Assembly: GCF_008710095.1 (NCBI RefSeq)
Contig: NZ_VYKJ01000016.1
Location: 1 to 64,000, forward strand
Direction: 5' to 3'
Origin: Affinibrenneria salicis
GTDB taxonomy: Bacteria > Pseudomonadota > Gammaproteobacteria > Enterobacterales > Enterobacteriaceae
Length of the DNA stretch: 64,000 nucleotides
Shown here: piece after piece, positions 51,262 to 60,798 of the stretch
How positions within the stretch are numbered: the first letter of the stretch is position 1
Layout of the letters: each line of letters opens with the position of its first letter
Made by a program: the position numbers and the translations under genes
The notes under the pieces: generated by a model
Database searches by the model: none
What the model saw: the letters and a program-made list of their open reading frames with translations, nothing else
What the model was told of the DNA's origin: nothing

Positions 51262-52242
51262 ATGTCAATTCAGAAAATCGCCAGGCTTGCCGGGGTTTCA
51301 GTGGCGACGGTTTCCCGTGTGCTGAACAATATCGATACGGTAAAACCGAAAAACCGCGAACGCGTACTTCAGGCTATCAGCGAGAGTAATTACCAACCCA
51401 ACTTACTGGCGCGCCAGCTCCGAACCGCCCGGAGCTCCATGATTCTGGTGATGGTGTCGAATATCTCCAATCCCTTCTGCGCCGATGTGGTGAAAGGCAT
51501 TGAAGAGGAAGCGGAAAAAAACGGCTATCGCATTTTATTGTGTAATTCCGGCACGGATATTCAGCGTTCCATATCCAGCCTGAAGCTACTCTCCGGCAAG
51601 ATCGTCGACGGGATTATCACCATGGATGCGTTCTCGAAACTACCGGAATTAACCACCATGATCGATCGCATGCCCTGGGTTCAGTGCGCCGAATATGCCG
51701 ACGACGGCGGCGTCTCCTGTGTCGGGATCGATGATATCGATGCCGCCGGATTTGTCATCCAGCATTTGATCACGCGCGGACGCGGCCGTATCGCATTGAT
51801 TAACCACGATCTGAGTTATAAATATGCACGATTGAGGGAGCGGGGTTATAAAATGGCGCTGGAACGGCAAGGGCTAACCTACCGCGCCGTCGAATACGCC
51901 AGCGATCTCACCTTCTGCGCCGGCAAAACGGCGATGGAGAATCTATTGCGGGGCGAACGTCGTCCCGATGCCGTGTTTGCGGTTTCGGATACGCTGGCGG
52001 CGGGCGCGATGCGCGCGATTGAAGAGGCGGGACTGTCCATCCCCGATGATATGGCGATAGTGGGGTTTGACGGCACGGAACTCTCGGAGATGGTATCGCC
52101 GCAGTTAAGCACCATCGCCCAGCCATCCGCCGACATCGGCCGCAAAGCCGTGGGGCTGCTGCTGAATAAAATCAATAATCCCGATTCGCCGGCGGAGCGG
52201 GTCGTTCTGGACTGGCACTTTATTTCACGGGCCAGCGTCTGA
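51262..52242 (+). CDS. LacI-family transcriptional repressor
   Basis: This 326-residue protein has an N-terminal helix-turn-helix (SIQKIARLAGVSVATVSRVLN, residues 2-22), the hinge and a periplasmic-binding-like effector domain (LVMVSNISNPFCADVVKGIEEE; VFAVSDTLAAGAMRAI; IVGFDGTELSEMV). The start at 51262 is chosen because the helix-turn-helix begins immediately after it. It is the last gene of the cluster and probably represses it through the twin GTAATCGATTAC sites. Confidence 0.93.
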   Translation: MSIQKIARLAGVSVATVSRVLNNIDTVKPKNRERVLQAISESNYQPNLLARQLRTARSSMILVMVSNISNPFCADVVKGIEEEAEKNGYRILLCNSGTDIQRSISSLKLLSGKIVDGIITMDAFSKLPELTTMIDRMPWVQCAEYADDGGVSCVGIDDIDAAGFVIQHLITRGRGRIALINHDLSYKYARLRERGYKMALERQGLTYRAVEYASDLTFCAGKTAMENLLRGERRPDAVFAVSDTLAAGAMRAIEEAGLSIPDDMAIVGFDGTELSEMVSPQLSTIAQPSADIGRKAVGLLLNKINNPDSPAERVVLDWHFISRASV

Positions 52243-52436
52243 CGGCGCACCGCTTATCAGGTTACACGCGTGGCGCAGAGCATTCATATCAACGTTGCAG
52301 CAAGGGCCGCTCTGAGGTTTTTATATAATATTGTAATTATGCTCTAGGGATACCGGTGCGCATCGTGTGTAATAATTAACCATGTCACCCCGCTAGTTTT
52401 TGCTGCGGCAAGAATGCTGGTCTAGCCGAGCGAACT
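52243..52436. other. intergenic region after lacI-type gene
   Basis: No gene or strong terminator is visible. It leads into the truncated IS3 remnant on its right. Confidence 0.4.
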
Positions 52437-53976
52437 CCGTAGTATATTGATTACGGGATGCCCTTTTCACAGATTTTGCTTGCGTCATGGTTCACTATAT
52501 GAACGCATCCCGTTTGCAAGGCTTCAATTGTGTTGACGTTGATGGTCGGTTGTAGCTCTATATCCGACCTTGGCGCAGCCGGTGCTGCGGGCCTCGATGA
52601 GATCCGCTGACTCACGCCTTATTCCCTGAATGAGCTTAAAGTTCAAAGGACCATCCAAGTTTAGTTAGTCATGGTCTTACCTGTCGTTGCTATCTCTACG
52701 GCTGCCCTCGCAACCTTTCAGTATTCATCCTTATTTTGAAAGAGTTAATGTTTATCAGCCCATACCCTTCAGAACGGCCTGATGCTGATGTGTTTTTTGT
52801 CGCAGGTCCAGTTATGTGCCGATAGGGTACATACTGTACGCGCTATCTTGTTAGCCATCCCCAGCACGGTTACGCTGGCTGGCCGTCTTTTCATCAGCTC
52901 TGTTACCCATGGATTTGGCTCTTTCGTCAGCAGCGTCGCTGCCCTTGTACCATGGATAAACAGCGTCTTCAGACAGGCATCACCGCGTTTACTGATGCCC
53001 GGGAGCCGCACCTTGCCGCCTGTACCAGTTTGATCAGGCACCAGACCGATGCAGGTCGCGTGAACGGAAGGTTCCCGCATCTATCATCATGGCGACAGCG
53101 GCGGTAGTGACCAGCGGGCCAATGCCCGGGATATCCATGAGCCGCTGACAGGCTTCATTCTGTTTCGCCCAGGCGGCAGGCAGTTTTTCAATGCTATCTA
53201 TCTACATATCAAGGTCGCTGAGCCGTCGGTACTGGTCTTCAATCTGGTAAATAAGGAACGGCGGCAGATTTTCCTTCAGATGTTCATGTACCTCAGGCTT
53301 CGTCTTGTCCAGTGATAACCGGCTCTTACGCACCGTTTCGCCGAACACCGGCAGTAATCCATGCAGCACGTTGAGCTGTGCGGTGCGGAACTTCACCAAC
53401 TGACGACGCATTTTCTGCAGCGACAGTGCGGCCTGCGGCTCTTCAGTTTTGACGGCGACAGCTTTAGACGGTTGCTGGATCGCCATCTAGATAGCGCGGC
53501 ATCCATCACGTCATTTTTGTTGCCCATTATGAAGGGATTGACGAATTTGCCCTGTAACCTGAAGCAATCTGACCTTATGCCCTAGCTTTTCCAGCTCACG
53601 GGCCCAGTACTGATAGCCACCGGGGACCTCCATAGCAATCAGATAAGATTCACGATTGCTGACATATTCTAGCAGTGCTTCGCGCTTAATCTGTTTATCG
53701 ATAACTTCACCGGTATGCTCATCAATGAAGTGGATCTGCATCAGATGTTTTGCAATATCGATGCCAACAGGGGAATATTTCATCTTGCTGCTCCTCCAGT
53801 TATCGGGGAGCTTTATGCGTACCGTATTGGGCATCATGATGCCGTAAAGCTGCGAGGATCCATTCCTCATCTGCTGAACCCTTCGCCGCTCTCAAATAGT
53901 TGGGATCAGTTCATCTCACTCATTGCTACGATTTTACTGGATTAATAACGTGTCCACTATTCGTTGGCAGGATTAC
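52437..53976 (-). mobile_element. IS110-family element nested in an IS3-family remnant
   Basis: Minus-strand 53976 to about 53932 matches the left end of the IS3 element at 599 (CGAATAGTGGACACG, then CAGTAAAATCG). The IS3 leader then resumes at about 52500 (GTGAACCATGACGCAAGCAA and the orfA N-terminus, to about 52437). Everything between is an IS110-family element, so IS110 inserted into the IS3 leader, and the rest of that IS3 copy was lost. Confidence 0.8.
52776..53783 (-). pseudogene. IS110-family transposase, inactivated
   Basis: It starts MKYSPVGIDIAKHLMQIHFI at 53783 with the first DEDD aspartate, then IAMEVPGGYQYWARELEKLG. The C-terminal domain is in other frames: WRSNNRLKLS-like region, LQKMRRQLVKFRTAQLNVLHGL (about 53430-53340), and GISKRGDACLKTLFIHGTRA (about 52990-52930), ending near 52776. 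Several frameshifts inactivate it. It is a different subtype from the IS110 copy at 24 kb. Confidence 0.82.
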
Positions 53977-54264
53977 TGGAACGATGTCGACCGGGAGGAA
54001 AAACGGCGGATATACCACTAGGGAAATGGCAATTTCAGCATCGATGGAGAACAGATCAAGCTGGGTGAAAGGATGTTTAAATAGCGCTATCTCATGAATT
54101 AAGTCACTAGCCAATGGCTGGCGCAGGCTCTTACAGTCAGAGCTGTACATTTCGAAAATTCCGCTTAAGGGAAACCGGAGCGGGCTTTCTGCTAATCGGC
54201 GTCATTACCCTCAGCTATCCAATCCCACCAGTTACGCTTCTTCGACACATACTTCTCTTCAAAC

Positions 54265-54657
54265 CTAAACCTTTGACACCATATTCGGCGTCATTTCCTC
54301 CATATCGAATGCTTGCCGCGCGGCTTCGACCGCGGGCAGATAGCTTCGGGTTCATGCGCACAGTGCCTCGATGGGGTCTTTAAGCGTTCGGCCCAGCGGG
54401 GTGATTTCGTATTCAACGGCAATGGGTGAAGCAGTGATCACCCAGCGAACAACAATACCATTGCGTTGTAGCCGCCTGAGGCTTTGCGCCAATGACTTTT
54501 GGGTGATGACTTTCAGCTCGCGTTTGAGCTCATTAAAGCGCAACGGTTTTTCACATAGGGAAGCGAGGATCAGAACGGGCCATTTATCTGCAATTTGCTC
54601 GAGTAGCAGACGATGAAGGCATTGAGTGGCGGAACAGTCTTCCGGTTTTTTCAGCAT
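54265..54657 (-). pseudogene. HxlR-family regulator with premature TGA
   Basis: The ATG at 54657 (MLKKPEDCSATQCLHRLLLE) opens a winged-helix HxlR protein: KWPVLILASLCEKPLRFNELKREL, QKSLAQSLRRLQRNGIVVR and VEYEITPLGRTLKDPIEALCA. A TGA at 54352-54354 stops it at residue 101. Continuing in the same frame gives TRSYLPAVEAARQAFDMEEM to a TAG at 54265, the normal C-terminal helix, for a full length of about 130 residues as in the family. The stop most likely replaces a tryptophan TGG. The protein may be partly functional because the DNA-binding part is retained. It is divergent from the Old Yellow Enzyme gene. Confidence 0.8.
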
Positions 54658-54759
54658 AGAGGTTCCCTCAGGGAAACCAGGTGGCGTTGAGGTACCTGAT
54701 TGACGAGTAATATGCATAATATACTATGAACGACGCCAACCTAACCGGAGAGTTAACCT

Positions 54760-55881
54760 ATGACCTCATCCAAAGCCGACATCCTGTTTCAGCCTTTCCA
54801 TTTGAATAATCTGGTGCTGAAGAACCGTATCGTGATGGCGCCCATGACTCGTTCATTTGCAACTGACGGCGTGCCTGATGAAACAATTGCCGCCTACTAC
54901 CAGCGTCGCGCCGAAGGTGATGTGGGCCTGATTCTCTCTGAAGGTACGGTGATAAACCGGCCTGCTTCACGTAATGACCCCAAAATCCCCTTTTTTTATG
55001 GTGAAAAAGCGCTGGCTGGCTGGCAGCGCGTGATCGACCATGTTCACGCCGCCGGCGGCAAGATGGGGCCGCAGCTGTGGCACACGGGGTCAGTCAGCAG
55101 TTTTCTGACTGACTGGGTACCGGATACCGAGGTGGAAAGCCCATCAGGGCTGATTGCTCCAGGTCAACCACACGGTGTGGCAATGAGCGATGAGGCTATC
55201 GCCGACACCATAGCTGCCTTCGGTCAGGCTGCGGCCGAGGCCAAACGGCTGGGCTTTGACGTGGTGGAAATCCACGGTGCACACGGCTATCTGATCGATC
55301 AGTTTTTCTGGTCGGGAACCAATCAGCGCACCGACGGCTACGGTGGCGCAACCCTGAAACAGCGTGCACGTTTTGCATCTGAGGTAATAAAGGCCATGCG
55401 CAAAGCGGTTGGCCCTGATTTCCCGCTTATTTTGCGCGTCAGCCAGTGGAAGCAACAGGACTATGCAGCGCGTCTCGCGTCAACGCCTGAAGCGATGGCA
55501 GACTGGCTGGTTCCGTTAGTTGACGCCGGTGTGAATATACTCCACTGCTCTCAGCGCCGGTTCTGGGAACCGGAGTTTCCCGATATCGACGGTGAAGGCG
55601 GGTTAAACTTTGCCGGTTGGGCGAAGAAACTGACCGGTGCAACGACCATCAGCGTTGGATCCGTTGGCCTTTCCAGCGACTTTATGGGCGCCTTTGCCGG
55701 TGAGGATGCCAAACCCGCCAGCCTCGATAACCTTATCGAGCGCTTGGAACGCAACGAGTTTGATCTGATCGCCGTGGGGCGCGCATTGCTGAGCGATCCG
55801 GACTGGGCAATCAAAATCCGTACGGGTAACCACGCAGCGCTGCAGGATTTTACCGTCGACGCGTTAAAGACGCTAATCTAG
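54760..55881 (+). CDS. Old Yellow Enzyme-type alkene reductase (NemA-like)
   Basis: This 373-residue flavoenzyme has the OYE TIM-barrel hallmarks: NRIVMAPMTRSFA, QLWHTGSV, the active-site segment VEIHGAHGYLIDQFFW, TDGYGG and LIAVGRALLSDPDW. It reduces activated double bonds such as those in enones, maleimides or nitro compounds using NAD(P)H. The HxlR gene faces it across about 100 bp, a common redox-sensing pairing. AGAGTTAACC precedes the ATG. It appears fully intact. Confidence 0.93.
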   Translation: MTSSKADILFQPFHLNNLVLKNRIVMAPMTRSFATDGVPDETIAAYYQRRAEGDVGLILSEGTVINRPASRNDPKIPFFYGEKALAGWQRVIDHVHAAGGKMGPQLWHTGSVSSFLTDWVPDTEVESPSGLIAPGQPHGVAMSDEAIADTIAAFGQAAAEAKRLGFDVVEIHGAHGYLIDQFFWSGTNQRTDGYGGATLKQRARFASEVIKAMRKAVGPDFPLILRVSQWKQQDYAARLASTPEAMADWLVPLVDAGVNILHCSQRRFWEPEFPDIDGEGGLNFAGWAKKLTGATTISVGSVGLSSDFMGAFAGEDAKPASLDNLIERLERNEFDLIAVGRALLSDPDWAIKIRTGNHAALQDFTVDALKTLI

Positions 55882-55901
55882 CAAACTGACAGTGCAGTGG
55901 T

Positions 55902-57797
55902 GAGATCTATGAGGCCCGGGATGGGCGCGGCACCTGGATTTGCAACCAGTGCGGGGCCGGTGACGGCCTGAACTTGGTGGAAAAGGTTTTATCGCTGTCG
56001 GCGAAAGCGGCGGCGGAACGGGTGGCCGACCTGCTGTTGCCGCTGGTTAACTGCGCGGGGGATATCGTCAACGTGCAATTGATTAATGCCGCCGGGGACA
56101 AGCGGACCCTGGCCGGGGGCCAGGTCAAGGCGGCCTGTCACTGGCTGGCGGGCCAGGATAATGCCGTTATCTGGCTGACCGAAGGCTACGCCACCGGGTT
56201 GTCCGTGCACCAACTGACCGGCGAGACGGTCTGCGTGGCCCTCAGCGCCAACAACCTGGCCGCCGTGGCGCAGGCGTTGCGCGAATGTTACCCGGACGCG
56301 CGGCTGTTGCTGGCTGCCGAGAACGGCACCGGCCAGACCCGCGCCGTAGATACTGGGCGACTGGAACGACGTGTACCAGCCGCAGGGCGCGATTGCGACG
56401 CAGGCGCAGTTGCTGGCGTTCAGCCAACCGGCCGTCACCAGCCCGTTTGATGCGCTCAGCGATGCCGACCTGAAAGCTATGAGCGCCAGCGAAAAGGCCG
56501 AGCTGTTGGCCGCGCATTATGGCAATATGCTGGCCGTGCCATCGCTCGGTGAAGAGATTTGCCGCTACGAACACGGGGCATGGCAGGTGTTGCCGCACCG
56601 CCAACTGTGCCGGGAAATCGCCGCGCTGTTCCAGACGGTGCGCGCGCCATTCTCGGCGGCGGGCATCAACGGCATTCTGGGCACCCTCAAGCTGATGGTG
56701 CCGCATATGGGCGAACTGGCCCGCCGCCTTATCGGCTTTCGTAACGGGGTGTTTGATACCGTCATCGGGCGGTTTTGCTGCCACCGCCAGGAGAACTGGT
56801 TGCGCACCGTCAACAGCGTGGACTATATCGCGCCCAAGGCCGGGGATAATCTGGCCGAGCATGCGCCGCACTTCTAGCTCTGGTTGACGCGGGCCGCCGG
56901 ACAACAGGCCGAAAAGTAGGAGTGTATCCTCGCGGCGTTATTTATGGTGTTGGCCAACCGCTACGACTGGCAACTGTTCCTGGAAGTGACCGACCCCGGC
57001 GGCAGCGGCAAGAGCGTGATGGCCGCCGTCGCCAACCTGCTCGCAGGGCAGGACAATACCACCTCGTCCACCATCGATACCCTGGAGTCGGCGCGCTCGA
57101 GTGCTCTTCCGTGGTCGGGTTCTCGCTGATTATCCTGCCCGACCAGGAGAAATGGAACGGCGACGGCGCGGGCATCAAGGCCATTACCGGCGGCGACGCG
57201 GTGGCCATCGACCCGAAATACCGGGATGCGTATTCCACGCACATTCCGGCGGTCATTTTTGCGGTCAACAACAACCCGATGTGCTTTAGCGACCGCAGCG
57301 GCGGCGTGTCCCGTCGCCGGGTGATCACCACCTTCCCGGATGCGATACAGGCCAATAAGCGTGATCCGCAACTGCTGACAAAAATCCGCGGTGAACTGGC
57401 GGTGATCGTGCGCCACCTGATGCCGCGCTTTGCCAACCCGAACGCGGCGCGCGCGTTGCTCCAGGCGCAGCAGAACTTGGCGGAGGCATTGACGGTCAAG
57501 CGCCATGCCGATCCGCTGGTCGATTTTTGCGGCTACCTCGCGGCGCTCAGCATGCCGGTCGGGTTGTACATGGGGAACGCCAATATTCGCCCGGCCAACC
57601 CGCGCCGTTACCTGTATCACGCTTACCTGTCGTTTATGGAGGCTCGCGGGCACCAACACCCGATGAGCCTGACGGTGCCGAATACGCTGTGTGAGTATGA
57701 AATCGTGCTGTTGAAACGCAAGACTAAGCAGGGAATGCAAACCAACCTAGCGTTGCGTGACGAGAGCGACGCCGACTGGCTGCCGAAGTGCGACTAA
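55902..57797 (+). pseudogene. P4-type primase-helicase (alpha-like), degraded
   Basis: The first 30 or so residues are gone; the sequence begins within the zinc-finger region (DGRGTWICNQCGAGDG at 55917) and continues with the Toprim segment (VIWLTEGYATGLSVH). It is frameshifted near 56350 and has in-frame TAG codons at 56875 and 56917. The helicase Walker A EVTDPGGSGKS (about 56985) remains, then another frameshift near 57105 and an uninterrupted C-terminal part ending DADWLPKCD. This is a satellite-prophage replication gene no longer functional. It begins only 20 nt after the reductase gene. Confidence 0.88.
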
Positions 57798-57819
57798 CTG
57801 GCAGCGGTGCGATGACTTT

Positions 57820-57843
57820 AAACCGGCGAAAGCCGGTTTTTTT
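57820..57843 (+). terminator. intrinsic terminator after primase relic
   Basis: AAACCGGC and GCCGGTTT pair around GAAA, followed by TTTTTACG on the plus strand. Confidence 0.9.
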
Positions 57844-58008
57844 ACGCTTATATTGCGGGGCTTACCGATTTATTACCGCTTAAATATCTTGTTAATATAT
57901 AAAACAGTGTCTTAGTTATCATTGTTCATGACTTGCACAAATATTTTTGTTTTGTACGCATAATTGTGTATTTTATATTTATCTAAGTTTAGTGAATTCT
58001 AAAATAAA

Positions 58009-58326
58009 ATGCCTGAAAACAGTTTAGCTCAACTTAAAGAAAGCGCCCAGGCAGCTTCAGGTTTGCTCAGGTCAATGAGTAACCCCAGTCGGTTGCTGAT
58101 CCTCTGTATGCTCATTGACTCTCCCGGTACGTCTGCGGGGGAACTAAGCAGAGTGGTCGGATTGAGTCCTTCTGCGACGTCACAACATCTTGCGAGGATG
58201 AAGGCGGAAAATCTTATTGAATGCAAGCGGCTGGCACAGCGAATGAATTACTTCATCAAAGATGAGTCGGTTCGGAAGCTGGTAACAATCCTGAAAGAAA
58301 TTTACTGCCCGGAGGTAGGACAATGA
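58009..58326 (+). CDS. ygaV: YgaV-like ArsR-family sulfur-sensing repressor
   Basis: This 105-residue winged helix (RSMSNPSRLLILCMLIDSPG, SPSATSQHLARMKAENLIECKR) is of ArsR/SmtB type. Cysteines C33 and C100 are placed as in BigR/YgaV, which form a disulfide or persulfide when reactive sulfur rises and release DNA. The ATG overlaps no gene; the stop overlaps the ygaP start (ATGA). It forms an operon with the rhodanese gene. It probably represses its own promoter in the AT-rich region upstream (57850-58008). Confidence 0.9.
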   Translation: MPENSLAQLKESAQAASGLLRSMSNPSRLLILCMLIDSPGTSAGELSRVVGLSPSATSQHLARMKAENLIECKRLAQRMNYFIKDESVRKLVTILKEIYCPEVGQ

Positions 58327-58847
58327 GTGATAACACGGCTTCACCAGCCCAGATCCAGCGCCTCAGAGAGCGTGGGGCTGTCATCGTTGATATTCGTGAA
58401 ACGGATGAGTTTCGCCGAGAACATATTGACGGCGCCATTTCTCTGCCGCTAACAGAAATTCAAGCGGGCAGACAACTAGAAACGGCTTCAACACGCTATC
58501 CGGTGATTTTTCATTGCCAGGCCGGTACCCGTACAAAACAAAACGCTGATGTCTTGGCCCGTATGGTGAAGCCGACGGAGTTTATGATCATGGACGGTGG
58601 GATCAACGCCTGGAAACAGGCCGGGCTGCCCACGGTACAGGATAAAAAACAAACCCTTCCTCTGATGCGACAGGTGCAGATCACTGCCGGGAGCCTCATT
58701 CTGGCCGGTGTAATTGCGGGTTACGGTGTCAATCCCGGTTTCTTTCTCTTGTCCGGTTTTATCGGCTCAGGGCTCATTTTCGCCGGCGTCAGTGGCTGGT
58801 GCGGCATGGCAAATCTGTTGGTAAAAATGCCCTGGAACAGGCAATAA
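58323..58847 (+). CDS. ygaP: YgaP-like membrane rhodanese
   Basis: This 174-residue protein has an N-terminal rhodanese domain with active loop CQAGTR (C65 persulfide carrier) in VIFHCQAGTRTKQN. Two C-terminal membrane segments follow (about residues 113-133 and 137-156), then GWCGMANLL. It transfers sulfane sulfur at the inner membrane and takes part in hydrogen sulfide or thiosulfate detoxification. It is intact and coupled to ygaV by a 4-bp overlap. Confidence 0.93.
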   Translation: MSDNTASPAQIQRLRERGAVIVDIRETDEFRREHIDGAISLPLTEIQAGRQLETASTRYPVIFHCQAGTRTKQNADVLARMVKPTEFMIMDGGINAWKQAGLPTVQDKKQTLPLMRQVQITAGSLILAGVIAGYGVNPGFFLLSGFIGSGLIFAGVSGWCGMANLLVKMPWNRQ

Positions 58848-58899
58848 CAATACCCGATGGGTGATTGCGGCGCATAGCACTAATCCTGGCCTGGCGTGC

Positions 58900-58998
58900 G
58901 TACGAAAATGCAAGACTAAGCCCGGAGGCGATAAACCCATCGGGTTGTTAATTGGCGACGGCGAAGCCGATTTGTTACCGAAGTGCGACAGGGGGTAA
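58900..58998 (+). pseudogene. fragment of a second P4-type primase C-terminus
   Basis: The frame VRKCKTKPGGDKP...GDGEADLLPKCDRG ends in TAA and aligns with the tail of the primase relic (RKTKQG...ADWLPKCD). It lies just past ygaP, so primase tails flank the ygaVP pair on both sides. It is too short to be functional. Confidence 0.55.
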
Positions 58999-59170
58999 CT
59001 TCCTTTCACTATTGGTGCTGCCGATCAATAAGGTGTTATTGATCTACAGAACCCATTGGAGGCTATTACAGCGGGCGGCCTATAGTCGGATTGAACACTG
59101 CGCCGCCGCCCAGCACCTGGGAACCTCAATGGCCGCGTCCACATGCGCATTCTATAATATGTCTTCACCA

Positions 59171-59193
59171 CACCGGCTCCGGCCGGTTTTTTT
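59171..59193 (+). terminator. intrinsic terminator at group II intron insertion point
   Basis: ACCGGC and GCCGGT pair around TCCG, followed by TTTTTTT. The intron begins a few bases later, at 59197, as is typical for class C group II introns. Confidence 0.75.
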
Positions 59194-59196
59194 GTG

Positions 59197-60798
59197 GTGT
59201 GCCGGGCATGCTCAGCAGCTAGGGGGTGAAAGTCCCCTGTCCAGCTTGATGGTGGCGAAGGACTAGCGAAGCGCAAGGGCGTCGTCGTGAGGCGGGGTCT
59301 GAAGGAAGCGTGGAGCAAAACCATGACCTGACGAACAGAAACCCGATACAAGACCTACCCGGCTGGCGGAGCAAGCCAATGATTGCAAAGACCATAACCA
59401 TCAAGAGCCGGGGTGGTAGATTGGGCAGGTGTGTGGCGAAAGCGGCAGAGCTTACCCCGGGAGGCCTGTCCAGCGTTCTGCATTCAGAACTGGGTGCATC
59501 GCAAGGTGCGCTGACCTGCGGACAGGAGTCAGCAGAGGGCATAGTAGGACAAGGTTGTCTGAAGGCCCGAACGGTAATGAGTGACGAGTATCAGCAGAGG
59601 TTCTGACCGGTCATGCAGCAGAAAACGCATTGCGCCCCTATAGCGGAAGGACGGGGTGAGGCCCCGGAAGGTCGTTGTCAGGGGGCTGAAACCGTGCAGG
59701 CACCGACGAATGGAGAAAGTCCGCCGTCAACCGCATGGCTGATGGAAGCCATCTGTGAACCCGTCAATCTCAGGCAAGCCCTGAAAAGAGTAAAGGCCAA
59801 TAAAGGCGCGGCAGGTGTAGACGGTATGAGCGCAAGCGAACTGCCGGACTATCTGAAGCATCACTGGCTGGAGCTGAAAGCGCAACTGCTGTCCGGCAGT
59901 TACCGCCCATCCCCTGTGAGAAGAGTCTCCATCCCGAAACCCGGCGGCGGCGAACGCCTGCTGGGTATTCCGGCGGTGGTGGATCGCTTTGTCCAGCAGG
60001 CGACGATGCAGGTGTTGCAGAGGCAGTGGGACAGCATGTTCTCTGAGCACAGTTACGGGTTCCTGAAAGCAGGCGTGATGGAAGCAGGGCTGGTAATGCC
60101 GATGACGGAAGGGACGCCGCAGGGTGGACTGCTGTCGCCGTTGTTATCGAATCTGCTGCTGGACGACTTCGACAGGGAACTGGAGAAACGCGGGCTGAAG
60201 TTCGCTCGTTACGCAGATGACTGCAACATCTACGTGAAAAGTGAACGGGCAGGTAACCGTGTGATGGCGGGGCTGACGCGCTGGCTGAGCCGGAAGCTGA
60301 AGCTGAAGGTCAACGCGAAGAAGAGTGCGGTAGCGCGCCCTGACACGCGTAAGTTCCTGGGCTATAGCTTCAGAACGGGCAGGAAGGTGTGGTGCGTGGT
60401 GTCGCCGGAGTCGGTAAAGCGGTTCAAAACGCGGGTAAGGGCGCTGACGGGGCGTAACACGGGAAGGAGTCTGGAGCAGCTAATCCGGCCGTTGAAGCGA
60501 TACCTGACGGGATGGAAAAGCTACTACGGTCTGAACCAGTGGCCGTCGCTGATGCGCCCGCTAAACATGTGGATAAGGAGCAGGCTACGCTGCGTCCTGT
60601 GGAAACAGTGGAAAACAAGCCGCAGGCGCTTCGAAGAGTTACGTGTTCGCGGAATAGGGAAAGAGCTTGCGGTGCAGACGGTGGGAAGCTGCCACAGTCT
60701 CTGGCGAATAAGCTGTAGTCCGGGGCTGAATATGGCATTACCAAACAGTCTGTTCCTGAAACTGGGCCTGCCGGAGTTATAGTCAGGTGACGATAAAC
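59197..60798 (+). mobile_element. group II intron (class C-like), truncated
   Basis: The 5' end reads GTGTGCCGGGCATG and runs into a structured RNA region with AGGGGGTGAAAGTCCCCTGTC and other intron-type elements before the reverse-transcriptase frame. The open frame ends at 60782; only 16 nt remain before the IS629-like element begins at 60799. Domains V and VI, needed for splicing, are therefore missing. Insertion lies just past an intrinsic terminator. Confidence 0.75.
59613..60782 (+). pseudogene. group II intron reverse transcriptase with internal deletion
   Basis: The 389-residue frame starts after the intron RNA region and contains RT0-RT2 (NKGAAGVDGMSASELPDYL, SIPKPGGGERLLGIP), then jumps from SEHSYGF directly to LKAGVMEAGLVM. 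About 60 residues including the first catalytic aspartate motif (VDLDLEKFFD in relatives) are missing in frame. The YADD box (RYADDCNIYV) and the thumb/X domain (RYLTGWKSYYGLNQW) remain. No endonuclease domain follows, consistent with a class C-type enzyme. It cannot be an active reverse transcriptase. Confidence 0.85.

Noticed and set aside
56961..57740. A 259-codon minus-strand frame opposite the primase relic
   Set aside because: It is the reverse of the readable P4-type helicase segment and has no recognisable domain.
59197..60798. Retron or diversity-generating retroelement for the reverse-transcriptase gene
   Set aside because: The thumb/X domain, intron RNA upstream and insertion after a terminator fit a group II intron; no template/variable repeat or msr/msd was seen.
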